A stretch of DNA of 15,470 nt from Actinomycetes bacterium (GTDB lineage: Bacteria > Actinomycetota > Actinomycetes > Actinomycetales > Actinomycetaceae): assembly GCA_023387755.1 (NCBI GenBank), contig JAEWHO010000039.1, positions 1 to 15,470 of the forward strand, given 5' to 3'. How positions within the stretch are numbered: the first letter of the stretch is position 1; each line of letters opens with the position of its first letter. Below, in pieces: positions 1 to 8,636 of the stretch. The translations under genes and the position numbers were made by a program. The notes under the pieces are model-generated. The model had not been told where the DNA came from and did no database searches. It saw only the letters and a program-made list of their open reading frames with translations.

Positions 1-51
1 GGATGTTCGTGTGCCGATGGTGCGGCGGGGAAGAGGTGTTGTTCCGAAGAT

Positions 52-69
52 CGATAGCAAGTGCTATCG
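52..69. promoter_or_regulatory. Operator-like dyad, site 1
   Basis: A perfect inverted repeat: CGATAGCA, two bases, TGCTATCG (8-bp arms). In the register shared with the other two sites it is GATAGC-AAGT-GCTATC. The size and symmetry are typical of a dimeric helix-turn-helix repressor site. I do not recognise the regulator. Confidence 0.55.
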
Positions 70-142
70 GAAGGAGATTGGAGGAGTGTGCGTGGCGGAG
101 GGGCTGGGGGCGTGAGAGGGAGGTGAGGGCGCGACGACGTGG

Positions 143-162
143 CTGATAGCGGTTGCTATCAG
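143..162. promoter_or_regulatory. Operator-like dyad, site 2
   Basis: A perfect inverted repeat with 8-bp arms, CTGATAGC and GCTATCAG, around GGTT. Same GATAGC-N4-GCTATC core as site 1, with its centre 92 bp away. It borders the AT-rich patch at 163-187. Confidence 0.55.
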
Positions 163-190
163 TTTTCGAAATTAGTTCTTATACCCCGCG

Positions 191-208
191 CGATAGGAAG
201 TGCTATCG
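191..208. promoter_or_regulatory. Operator-like dyad, site 3
   Basis: CGATAGG-AAGT-GCTATCG: the same 18-bp element with one base breaking the symmetry (G at 197). Its centre is 47 bp from that of site 2, and it lies on the other side of the AT-rich patch, so sites 2 and 3 bracket a possible core promoter. Confidence 0.5.
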
Positions 209-243
209 GCCCGGCCCCGGGGGCCCAGACCCCCGCGCGGGCC
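208..243 (-). terminator. GC-rich hairpin after glycerate kinase
   Basis: Starts 14 nt past the glycerate kinase stop codon on the minus strand. The outer stem is GGCCCG (208-213) with CGGGCC (238-243); the inner stem is GGGGG (219-223) with CCCCC (230-234); an asymmetric internal loop separates them. There is no T-tract, so it is only a plausible actinobacterial-type terminator. It touches the last base of operator-like site 3. Confidence 0.4.
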
Positions 244-257
244 CGAGCTTCTGCCCA

Positions 258-1388
258 CTACGGCCTGAGATATTCGCGGGTGAGCTCAGCGGCGGCAGCC
301 CGTAGGAATTCCTCGGCACGCGCTATCGAGTCCCGCAGTGGCGTTGCGGCAGGGGCAATCGCCCGCGCCGATACCACTCCGTGCCGCGCGCACTGCTCCT
401 CCATACCGTCCTCAACCCGGCCAGCTAGCACGTGCACCGGCACGCCGGCCCGCTGGGCGCGGCTGGCCACCGCCATCACCGCCTTCCCGTGCCAGGACTG
501 ATAATCGAAGGCGCCTTCCGCCGTCACCACCGCATCGGCCCGCGCACACAACTCATCAAAACCGGTCGCCTCCAACACCGCTTCCGCCCCCGGCACCAGC
601 TCCGCCCCGAAGAACGCGAGCATGGCCGCTCCCAAACCACCGGCCGCCCCCGCACCGGGCGTATCCTCCACATCCACCCCGAGGTCGCGACGCAACAGTT
701 CAGCCAGGTGCGCCAAGCCCGCATCCAACTCTTCCACTTGTTCCTCGCTCGCCCCTTTTTGCGGGCCAAAAACAGCCGCCGCACCGTGCGGGCCAGTGAG
801 CGGATTATCGACGTCGCACATTGCTCGCACTTGCACCCCGGCGGGCAACAGCCCGCCGGGTGGCAGGGCGATCCGGGAGATTCGATGCAGACTAGCACCT
901 ACTGGAGTGAAGGGCTGATCGTCGTCGTCGAAAAACTGGACGCCGCAGGCGGCCGCCGCCCCGCACCCGCCGTCGGTGGTGGCTGACCCGCCGAGCCCCA
1001 GCAAGATCTCACTGGCCCCCGCGTGGGCCGCAGCCAGGAGTAGCTCCCCGACGCCGAAAGTGGTGGCCTCGTGAGTGCGCAGATCCTCACCGACGAGCGG
1101 CAGCCCGGCCGCCTCGGCCATCGCCAAGGCGGCCCGGTTATCAGGCAGCAGCGCCCATCTGGCTGTCACGGACTGGCCGAGCGGGCCGGTGACGAGCACC
1201 TCTCGCACGTCCGCACCCGGGCAGGCGAGCGCGAAGGCTTCCACCGTACCTTCCCCGCCGTCCGCGATGGGGATGAGATCGACGTCGGCGTCCGGGTGCT
1301 CAGCGCGGATCCCGGCCGCAACGGCGTGGCAGACCTGCTCGGCGGTGAGGGAGCCTTTGAGGGAATCGGGAGCGATGAGAATCCGCAT
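258..1388 (-). CDS. Glycerate kinase (GarK/GlxK family)
   Basis: A 376-residue cytosolic kinase of the type-1 glycerate kinase family (PF02595), which phosphorylates D-glycerate with ATP to phosphoglycerate (2-phosphoglycerate in the E. coli GarK/GlxK members) and feeds lower glycolysis. The family landmarks are in order: the N-terminal APDSLKGS (6-13), DGGEGT (43-48), the glycine-rich GLGGSATTDGG (131-141), DVDNPLTG (192-199), GPQKG (208-212) and TAEGAFDYQSWHGK (289-302). The length is normal. The ATG start is preceded by AGAAAGG as ribosome-binding site. It follows the permease gene by 17 nt on the same strand, so the two are very probably cotranscribed, permease first. The usual TGEGR motif reads TAEGA here, a mild deviation. 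I leave the symbol empty because garK, glxK and glxK-like names cannot be separated from sequence. Confidence 0.93.
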   Translation of the reverse strand: MRILIAPDSLKGSLTAEQVCHAVAAGIRAEHPDADVDLIPIADGGEGTVEAFALACPGADVREVLVTGPLGQSVTARWALLPDNRAALAMAEAAGLPLVGEDLRTHEATTFGVGELLLAAAHAGASEILLGLGGSATTDGGCGAAAACGVQFFDDDDQPFTPVGASLHRISRIALPPGGLLPAGVQVRAMCDVDNPLTGPHGAAAVFGPQKGASEEQVEELDAGLAHLAELLRRDLGVDVEDTPGAGAAGGLGAAMLAFFGAELVPGAEAVLEATGFDELCARADAVVTAEGAFDYQSWHGKAVMAVASRAQRAGVPVHVLAGRVEDGMEEQCARHGVVSARAIAPAATPLRDSIARAEEFLRAAAAELTREYLRP

Positions 1389-1405
1389 GAGGAACCTTTC
1401 TGCGC

Positions 1406-2812
1406 CTACAGCACCAGCCAGAGCAGGAAAATCCCGACCATACTCGACACCCCGAGGGCCGCCGTCATGAGCGTCTGGGTGCGGTATCCCTGCTCGGTGG
1501 TGAGTTCACCGAACTTCGTGACCACCCAGAAGTAGGAGTCGTTCGCGTGCGAGACCGTCATCGCGCCCGCCCCGATCGCCATAACCGCCAGCGCCGTCAA
1601 CGCTGGGGTGTCCAGCCCGAGCGTGGGCAGGAGCGGTGCCACAATCCCCGACGTCGTCACCAGCGCCACCGTGGACGAGCCCTGCGCCGTCTTGAGAATC
1701 GCCGAGAGCAGGAACGGGAAGAAAATCCCGAACCCGGCCAGCGAAGCCGCATTATCAGTAATGAACGGCACCACCGGCGAGGCGGAAATAACCTTCCCTA
1801 ATACCCCGCCGGCCGCCGTAATAAACAGAATCGGCCCGACCGTGGTGAGGGTCTTTTCCGTGAGCTCCCCGGTTTCCCGCAGCCGCCCGGTGGCAGCCAA
1901 CATGACGACGGCGAGTACCACGCCAATCGCCAACGCGATAATCGGAGCGCCCACGAAGGCCAAGATCTGGCCGCCCAGGCCGGGCACCTTCAGGGCAGCC
2001 GCAACCGAGCCGAGGGCCATCGCCAGGATGGGCACCACAATAGGTGCCAGGGTGAGCAGGCCGGAGGGGAGTTTGCCCTGACTATCGCGGATCTCCTCAT
2101 AGGTCTCTGCGACATCCTCGGCGCTCAGCGCCGCGCCGTCACGATCATCCTCCGCGCGCACCCGCCGACCCAACCACGGGGCGAGGAACGCCAGCACCAC
2201 CATCGGGATAATCGAGGCCGCCACGCCCAGCCCGATCACCAGGAGCAGATTATCGCCGATTCCGAGGTTCGCGGCCGCCGCAATGGGGCCGGGCGTAGGC
2301 GGAATAAACACGTGGGCGATATAAAGACCACCGGAAAGCGCCATCGACATCGCCACCGAGGAGGCGGCGGTGCGGGTGATGAGGGCGCGGCGAATCGGGT
2401 TGAGGATCACGAAGCCGGAATCGCAGAACACCGGGATGGACACCACCCAACCCATGATTTGCATTGCCAAAGCCGGACGCCGCTTCCCAACCAGGCGCAC
2501 CACCATATCGGCGAGCTTGAACGCGCCGCCGGTAACCTCCAGAACAATCCCGATGAACGCCCCGAAGATAATGACGAGACCGATGGAGGTAAAAGCACTC
2601 GAAAAACCCTGACCTATCAGTGTGGGCAGGCCGGTAGTCGTGAGTTTCCCATCGGCGTCCTTAACGTCCTTCAGCGGCAGTCCCACCACGAGGCCAAAAA
2701 CCAATGAAACCGCCATAATGGCGAAGAAAGGATGGACTTTCCAGCGGGAAATCGCCACGATCATCACGGCAATCGCCACCACGAAAGCGATAATCGACAA
2801 CACACCAGACAT
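1406..2812 (-). CDS. GntP-family gluconate/sugar-acid:H+ symporter
   Basis: A 468-residue inner-membrane permease of the GntP family (TC 2.A.8), with many hydrophobic segments. Family motifs are clear: IPVFCDSGFVILNPI (126-140), GGLYIAHVFIPPTPGP (161-176), and near the C terminus SHANDSYFWVVTKF. GntP proteins import gluconate or related hydroxy acids with protons. The start chosen is the ATG at 2812 (MSGVLSIIAF), which has AAGGAG 8 nt upstream. A longer frame to 2845 would run through that ribosome-binding site and is not needed. The only catabolic enzyme in the operon is glycerate kinase and there is no gluconate kinase, so glycerate or a glycerate precursor is a likely substrate. That is inference: the family cannot be assigned a substrate from sequence. 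Confidence 0.93.
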   Translation of the reverse strand: MSGVLSIIAFVVAIAVMIVAISRWKVHPFFAIMAVSLVFGLVVGLPLKDVKDADGKLTTTGLPTLIGQGFSSAFTSIGLVIIFGAFIGIVLEVTGGAFKLADMVVRLVGKRRPALAMQIMGWVVSIPVFCDSGFVILNPIRRALITRTAASSVAMSMALSGGLYIAHVFIPPTPGPIAAAANLGIGDNLLLVIGLGVAASIIPMVVLAFLAPWLGRRVRAEDDRDGAALSAEDVAETYEEIRDSQGKLPSGLLTLAPIVVPILAMALGSVAAALKVPGLGGQILAFVGAPIIALAIGVVLAVVMLAATGRLRETGELTEKTLTTVGPILFITAAGGVLGKVISASPVVPFITDNAASLAGFGIFFPFLLSAILKTAQGSSTVALVTTSGIVAPLLPTLGLDTPALTALAVMAIGAGAMTVSHANDSYFWVVTKFGELTTEQGYRTQTLMTAALGVSSMVGIFLLWLVL

Positions 2813-2842
2813 GACGGGAGCTCCTTCATTGGAGACGAGGAT

Positions 2843-2862
2843 CACTCCAGTTTACTGCAGTG
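2843..2862. promoter_or_regulatory. Dyad overlapping permease -10
   Basis: CACTCCAG-TTTA-CTGCAGTG: 8-bp arms with one mismatch, centred on the TAAACT element proposed as the -10 of the permease promoter. The position fits a repressor site. No regulator gene is visible in the window. Confidence 0.35.
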
Positions 2863-2876
2863 CCGCGCGCATTTAA
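2849..2876 (-). promoter_or_regulatory. Promoter of the permease-kinase operon
   Basis: On the minus strand, TAAACT (2854-2849) fits the -10 consensus, and TTAAAT (2876-2871), 16 bp upstream, is a weak -35. Transcription would begin near 2842, giving a leader of about 30 nt that contains the AAGGAG ribosome-binding site. The same 180-bp gap also serves the divergent FAD-binding protein gene. Confidence 0.45.
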
Positions 2877-2980
2877 CAGTGATTCGGCCCGGCCCTCGGT
2901 CACGGAGATAAAAGGCCCGGTGAGGTTATCGTCACCAGCGTGGCAGGCAGTCTCAACAGGCCGCAATGACACCGGCCCCC

Positions 2981-2986
2981 TATGCT
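2981..2986 (+). promoter_or_regulatory. -10 element, probably leaderless start
   Basis: TATGCT lies 6 nt before the ATG at 2993, which places the expected transcription start at or next to the A of the start codon. No ribosome-binding site is visible, so the message is probably leaderless. No good -35 was seen. Confidence 0.45.
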
Positions 2987-2992
2987 CGACAT

Positions 2993-4855
2993 ATGACGAC
3001 AACCGTGGCGATTGTGGGCGCAGGCCCGCGTGGAGTCGGAGCGCTACTAGCCCTAGCCCGGCAATACTCAGCCGGGGAGTGCGGCCCGCTTGAGGTGCAC
3101 GTATTCGGCGTATTTGACGACGACGGCGCACGCGTGGCTGGCTACGGATCGGGTTGGCGGCCCGACCAGCCCGACTTTGTGCGCCTGAACGCCAATAGCG
3201 GCATCGTCGATATGTGGCGTGCCTACCGGCCGGAACACGGGACGGGGGAGAATACGGACGTTGAAGATGCCCTGCCCGGCGCTGACGAGAACGAAGCTGC
3301 CGAAGGCGGGGACGGGGCTGCCGCAGGCGGGGAGGAGGCTGCCGCAGGCAGGGATGAGGCTGCCGCAGGCAGGGACGAGGCTGCCCTAACCGGTGCCCTC
3401 GGCCCCACCTTCCACGAATGGGCCGCCAGCAACGCCCCTGAGTGGGCACAAGAGGAATTTCCGCCGCGCGCCGTTATCGGCCAGTATTTTGCTGACTGCT
3501 ACGCCTGGATTACCGCGCACCTGCCGGCGTCGATGACGCTTATCGAACATGGCTACGCCACCCACATCCGCCGCGAAGAAGCGGCAGACGTTACAGTGCC
3601 GAATGGGACCGGCCCGTCGAGCGATGGCGGCGCCGTAGACAACCCGGAAACTGCGCGCCCCGCCTGGCTGGTCGAGTCCGCCGAGACTGACCCGGTTAGG
3701 GCCAACGAGCTGCTCCTCGCCGTCGGGCATGCCACCGATAATCCGAACCCGCTCACGGCTGCCGCAATCGGAGACGAAAGCGGCGATATTCTCGTCATCG
3801 ATTCGGCCTACCCCGTCTCCCGACTGGACGCGATTGCCCCCGGCGCGCAGGTGGCCGTGCGCGGCGCGGGCCTGAGTTTTGTGGACGTCGCCCTGGCGCT
3901 CACCGAGGGGCGTGGTGGGCGATTCGTGGCCGTAGACGAGGGTGAGCATTGCGATCAAGTGCGGTACGAGCCCGGCCCGACGGCGGCCGCCCTTCTCCGC
4001 CCAATCGCCACCGATGGGCGCTTCCAGCCCGCGAAACCACCGCACGAGTTCGCCGAGGACCACTCCGCCGCGATCGCCCGCGCGCAGGAGCGGGTCGAAA
4101 AGGCGGAAGATTTGCCGGAAATTCAGGCGATCTTTGTGGAACTAGTGGCCGGGGTGGCGCGCGCCGAGGGGGCAGACGGGGATGTTTCCGCCGCCCTCGC
4201 CCCACCCGAACCGGCCCCGCACGCCGGAGAAGCAGAGCTTACCGATTCCGTCCACGCTGCCGCCAACCCGGCCGACGCCACCATCGAAGCCATCGCCGGC
4301 ACCCTGTGGGCGGCGATCTACGGGGCCGTAGTGGAGCGGGTTTCCGGGCAGGAATGGCCAGCCGAACAGTGGCGTGACTTCACCGAGTTCACCGCGAGTG
4401 TGGAGCGGTTTTCCTTCGGCCCACCCCCGCAGTCGGCGGCGAAAATCCAGGCGCTCATTGACGCGGGCGTGATCGACACCGAATGGCTCGATAGCGGGGT
4501 AGACCAGAGCGAAATCGCCGCGTTGAGCGCTCGCGGACAGCACGTGGACGCCGTCGTCGACGCGGTTTTGGCCCCGCCGGGATGGTGGGCCGGCGCGTAT
4601 CCCGCCCTCGCACCCTTGGACGAAATCCTCGGTCAGTGGGCCAGCCACGGGCGCGGGGGAGCGCGGGCCGGGGTGAGGATTAACGACGACGCCGCCGTCC
4701 TCGACGCAGCCGGAAACCCAGTGCCGGGGCTGGCCGCAATCGGCCGGATAACGGAGGAATGGGTACTCGGCAATGACACGCTCAACCAGGCGCTGCACGA
4801 GCATCCGCGCCGCTGGGCCGCACGGATTGCGGTAGCGTCCGCAGGCCGGGTGTGA
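2993..4855 (+). CDS. FAD/NAD(P)-binding protein (NAD_binding_9 type)
   Basis: A 620-residue protein that looks like the FAD-NAD(P)-binding family (PF13454). Visible features: an N-terminal Rossmann dinucleotide motif VAIVGAGPRG (about 5-14); FVRLNANSGIVDMW, the LN..SG segment usual in this family; LLLAVGHATDNPNPL, the ATGH-type motif; and a second glycine-rich motif VRGAGLSFVDVALAL. The C-terminal part is well conserved in appearance (a long helical stretch ending HEHPRRWAARIAVA). Substrate and reaction are unknown; family members are mostly uncharacterised oxidoreductase-like proteins. I start at 2993 (MTTTVAIVGAGPRG) because the Rossmann motif follows directly and a -10 sits 6 nt upstream; the ATG at 2966 would add nine residues of promoter sequence. 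Residues 107-131 are a 7-residue tandem repeat (separate entry). The udk gene follows after 43 nt on the same strand. Confidence 0.8.
   Translation: MTTTVAIVGAGPRGVGALLALARQYSAGECGPLEVHVFGVFDDDGARVAGYGSGWRPDQPDFVRLNANSGIVDMWRAYRPEHGTGENTDVEDALPGADENEAAEGGDGAAAGGEEAAAGRDEAAAGRDEAALTGALGPTFHEWAASNAPEWAQEEFPPRAVIGQYFADCYAWITAHLPASMTLIEHGYATHIRREEAADVTVPNGTGPSSDGGAVDNPETARPAWLVESAETDPVRANELLLAVGHATDNPNPLTAAAIGDESGDILVIDSAYPVSRLDAIAPGAQVAVRGAGLSFVDVALALTEGRGGRFVAVDEGEHCDQVRYEPGPTAAALLRPIATDGRFQPAKPPHEFAEDHSAAIARAQERVEKAEDLPEIQAIFVELVAGVARAEGADGDVSAALAPPEPAPHAGEAELTDSVHAAANPADATIEAIAGTLWAAIYGAVVERVSGQEWPAEQWRDFTEFTASVERFSFGPPPQSAAKIQALIDAGVIDTEWLDSGVDQSEIAALSARGQHVDAVVDAVLAPPGWWAGAYPALAPLDEILGQWASHGRGGARAGVRINDDAAVLDAAGNPVPGLAAIGRITEEWVLGNDTLNQALHEHPRRWAARIAVASAGRV
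3311..3385 (+). repeat. 21-bp in-frame tandem repeat
   Basis: Three full 21-bp units and a 12-bp partial one, sharing the core GAGGCTGCCGCAGGCAGG and differing by a few bases. They encode the seven-residue motif (D/E)-(E/G)-A-A-A-G-(R/G), forming an acidic, Ala/Gly-rich insert at residues 107-131 of the FAD-binding protein. The unit is a multiple of three, so copy-number change would keep the frame. Confidence 0.85.
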
Positions 4856-4898
4856 ACGCGGTAAATTGAGATGAACGCACCTGTAGCTGGGAGGGAAT

Positions 4899-5516
4899 AT
4901 GTCAACGCTAGTGGTCGGTGTTGCCGGAGGGACGGGCAGCGGGAAAACCACCCTCACCCGGGCACTGATTGAGAGGTTCCCCGGGAAAACCAGCGTTATA
5001 TTCCACGACAACTACTACCGGCAGCATGACGAACTGAGTTACGAGGAACGCTGCAAACTCAACTATGACGCCCCCGAGGCCTTCGATAACGACCTCATGG
5101 TGCAACAGCTGAAAGAGCTTACCGCCGGGCGGGCTGTGCAATGCCCGGTTTATGACTACACCGTGCACAACCGGTCCGAGGAGACGATCCTTATCGAACC
5201 GGCACCGGTGCTCATTGTGGAGGGAATTCTTATCTTCGCAGAGCCCGAGATCTGCGACCTGATCGATATCAAACTCTTCGTTGATACCGACGCCGATGTA
5301 CGGATTTTGCGGCGTATTAAACGCGACGTCGTGGAACGTGGCCGCACCCTCGAATCGGTGGAGAAACAGTACCTCACCACCGTGAAACCGATGCACGAGT
5401 TATACGTGGAACCCTCGAAAGGCCGCGCCGACCTCATCATCCCCGAAGGCGGGCACAACCTGGTGGCGCTGGACATGCTCATCCACCGGATCGACCGGCA
5501 GCTCGCGCACAGCTAA
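4899..5516 (+). CDS. udk: Uridine kinase
   Basis: A 205-residue P-loop kinase that phosphorylates uridine (and cytidine) to the monophosphate in pyrimidine salvage. The Walker A motif GGTGSGKT is at 10-17. The nucleoside-binding features characteristic of Udk follow: DNYY (37-40), NYDAPEAFD (55-63), PVYDYTVHNR (83-92) and VEGIL (107-111). The C-terminal half has the R-rich lid region DVRILRRIKRDVVERGR and KPMHELYVEPSK. The length is standard for bacterial Udk. ATG is preceded by GGGAGGG with only 3 nt of spacing, a rather tight ribosome-binding site. It lies 43 nt after the FAD-binding gene and 91 nt before icd, so it is probably cotranscribed with the former. Confidence 0.95.
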   Translation: MSTLVVGVAGGTGSGKTTLTRALIERFPGKTSVIFHDNYYRQHDELSYEERCKLNYDAPEAFDNDLMVQQLKELTAGRAVQCPVYDYTVHNRSEETILIEPAPVLIVEGILIFAEPEICDLIDIKLFVDTDADVRILRRIKRDVVERGRTLESVEKQYLTTVKPMHELYVEPSKGRADLIIPEGGHNLVALDMLIHRIDRQLAHS

Positions 5517-5569
5517 CGGGTCGGTGTAAAGCCCGCGACGGTTGCTGCCGGTAAGGGCGGATTCTTCGG

Positions 5570-5575
5570 TATTCT
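5570..5575 (+). promoter_or_regulatory. Possible -10 of icd
   Basis: TATTCT in the 91-bp gap upstream of the isocitrate dehydrogenase gene. A transcript from here would have a leader of about 25 nt with the GAAGAGGA ribosome-binding site at 5593-5600. No convincing -35 is present, so this is weak. Confidence 0.3.
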
Positions 5576-5607
5576 GGGGGGCGTACCCGAGTGAAGAGGA
5601 ACGCACC

Positions 5608-7824
<2,217 letters not shown>

Positions 7825-7832
7825 GCGCTAGG

Positions 7833-7847
7833 CGGCAAGAATTGCCG
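7833..7847 (+). repeat. Short hairpin after icd
   Basis: CGGCAA and TTGCCG around GAA, 9 nt after the icd stop codon. It may help terminate or protect the transcript ahead of the larger hairpin that follows. Confidence 0.35.
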
Positions 7848-7856
7848 ACAGCTTTC

Positions 7857-7893
7857 CGGAGGGCGGAGCGGATTATTCTCGCTCCGCCCTCCG
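7857..7893. terminator. Strong terminator hairpin between icd and the toxin gene
   Basis: A perfect 14-bp stem (7857-7870 with 7880-7893) closing a 9-nt AT-rich loop. The stem is nearly all G/C. No long T-tract follows on the plus strand, but a second small hairpin (CTGAG/CTCAG, 7895-7907) ends in TTT. It lies between convergent genes, so it may stop transcription from icd and from the toxin-antitoxin operon on the other strand. Confidence 0.75.
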
Positions 7894-7962
7894 CCTGAGT
7901 TCCTCAGTTTACGTGCCCCATGGAGTTTGGAGCAGTCCACACCTATCACCTGACTAGGGGTT

Positions 7963-8253
7963 TCATCTGAAGATTTCCTCATGAGTGCCGGTGCGCAGGA
8001 AGATCGCAAGACCGTCGGAGACTTGCCAGATGCACAGCCAGTTGCCCAAATTGGCCACGTGACATTCTGTGGCTCCCGCCCAGTTGCCCTTGAGCTCGTG
8101 CATCCGGTGACGACGCCGGAGCTCCGTCAACGACTCTTCATCGTTTTGGACCACGAGCCGAATGACGTCCTTGAGCAGGCCCATATTGGCATGCTTCTTC
8201 TTCAGCTGTTTGACGTCCTTCTCAAACCTGGAGGTGTACTCTGGGCGCAGCAT
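7963..8253 (-). CDS. YafQ-family mRNA interferase toxin
   Basis: A 96-residue basic protein of the RelE/YafQ superfamily, ribosome-dependent endoribonuclease toxins of type II systems. The family core is clear: an N-terminal helical segment FEKDVKQLKKKH, then MHELKGNWAG (51-60), ECH (63-65), GNWLCIW (70-76) and LRTGTHEEIF (86-95). By alignment with E. coli YafQ, H52, H65 and H91 would be the catalytic-site histidines. The Asp that usually precedes the Trp (DW) is Asn71 here. The gene begins 11 nt after the antitoxin stop codon, with no clear ribosome-binding site of its own, so translation is probably coupled to the antitoxin. Base composition looks less GC-rich than in the neighbours, which would fit horizontal acquisition. 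Confidence 0.9.
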   Translation of the reverse strand: MLRPEYTSRFEKDVKQLKKKHANMGLLKDVIRLVVQNDEESLTELRRRHRMHELKGNWAGATECHVANLGNWLCIWQVSDGLAIFLRTGTHEEIFR

Positions 8254-8264
8254 CTTTGGTGGGC

Positions 8265-8528
8265 CTAGATGTTTAGGGCTTTAAACATCTGCTCCGCCGT
8301 CTCGAACCGAGACTTCCCTTCCTCCAATATGCACTTCGATTCGGCTAGGGCTTCGAGGGAGGCGTCGTTGGGCTCGCCGTAACTGAGGTTCAGCGGGATG
8401 CGATTCTCGCGGACCATCTGACGATAGAACGCACGCGTCACCGACGACAGATCGAAGCCAAAGTCCTCAGCGATCGCCGCTGCAGCTTCCTTCGTCTCAT
8501 CATCCACACGTACAGTAACTGAAGCCAT
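8265..8528 (-). CDS. RelB/DinJ-family antitoxin
   Basis: An 87-residue antitoxin expected to bind and neutralise the YafQ-like toxin encoded directly downstream and to repress the shared promoter. The N terminus ASVTVRVDDETKEAAAAIAEDFGFDLSSVTRAFYRQMV has the ribbon-helix-helix form: a short basic strand (VTVRVDD), a first helix, and a second helix beginning at the DLSS turn. Then comes the RIPLNL segment usual in DinJ/RelB proteins, and a C-terminal part that would wrap the toxin. The start chosen is the ATG at 8528, preceded by AAGGAGG at 5 nt spacing; the frame extends to an ATG at 8549, but that would read through the ribosome-binding site. Antitoxin first and toxin second is the usual order. 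Confidence 0.9.
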   Translation of the reverse strand: MASVTVRVDDETKEAAAAIAEDFGFDLSSVTRAFYRQMVRENRIPLNLSYGEPNDASLEALAESKCILEEGKSRFETAEQMFKALNI

Positions 8529-8542
8529 AACACCCTCCTTGC

Positions 8543-8566
8543 AAGACATTCTAACACTTACGTCTT
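8543..8566. promoter_or_regulatory. Inverted repeat around the TA -10
   Basis: AAGAC (8543-8547) and GTCTT (8562-8566), 14 bp apart, bracket the TAGAAT -10 of the toxin-antitoxin promoter. The arms are short, so this is a tentative operator for the ribbon-helix-helix antitoxin. Confidence 0.3.
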
Positions 8567-8576
8567 ACACACCGAA
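8548..8576 (-). promoter_or_regulatory. Toxin-antitoxin promoter
   Basis: On the minus strand, TAGAAT (8553-8548) is a good -10. TTCGGT (8576-8571), exactly 17 bp upstream, is a weak -35. Transcription would start near 8541, about 13 nt before the antitoxin ATG, which leaves room for the AAGGAGG ribosome-binding site. Confidence 0.5.
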
Positions 8577-8584
8577 GGGTGTGT
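8567..8584. promoter_or_regulatory. Hairpin/dyad over the TA -35
   Basis: ACACACC (8567-8573) and GGTGTGT (8578-8584) around GAAG. The perfect 7-bp dyad overlaps the proposed -35 of the toxin-antitoxin promoter, where autorepression by an antitoxin or toxin-antitoxin complex would be expected. It could also act as a terminator-like stem for the lipoprotein gene upstream. Confidence 0.45.
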
Positions 8585-8636
8585 GGTTAGCTTCTACTTC
8601 TCTATCGCGTCGTTGAAGGTGCGGGAAATGGTGCCG

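Larger units (their letters stand above)
1..257. other. Non-coding region with operator-like dyads
   Basis: I find no convincing coding sequence on either strand here. The first 140 bases are purine-rich on the plus strand and contain only very short open frames. The region holds three 18-bp dyads (separate entries), an AT-rich patch at about 163-187 between the second and third dyad that could be a core promoter (TTATAC on plus, TAATTT on minus), and a GC-rich hairpin next to the glycerate kinase stop codon. It lies downstream of the minus-strand permease-kinase operon, so the dyads more likely control a gene beyond the left edge than the operon itself. That is inference, because the neighbour is not in the window. 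Confidence 0.6.

Noticed and set aside
86..115. Short frame beginning with GTG after an AAGGAG-like sequence, as a possible leader peptide
   Set aside because: Only nine codons in a G-rich tract, with no attenuator-like structure or regulated gene following on that strand.
139..501. Plus-strand open frame starting at a GTG inside operator-like site 2
   Set aside because: It runs antisense through the C terminus of glycerate kinase, has a composition typical of a GC-rich shadow frame and no family resemblance.
2966..2992. Upstream ATG as start of the FAD-binding protein
   Set aside because: It would add nine residues that coincide with the promoter and -10 element, and the Rossmann motif follows the ATG at 2993 directly.
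8587..8636. Sequence after the lipoprotein stop reads as DGTISRTFNDAIEK in another frame before a TAG, like a frameshifted C terminus
   Set aside because: Only 14 codons, no known family tail is matched, and the NodB domain is already complete before the stop codon.
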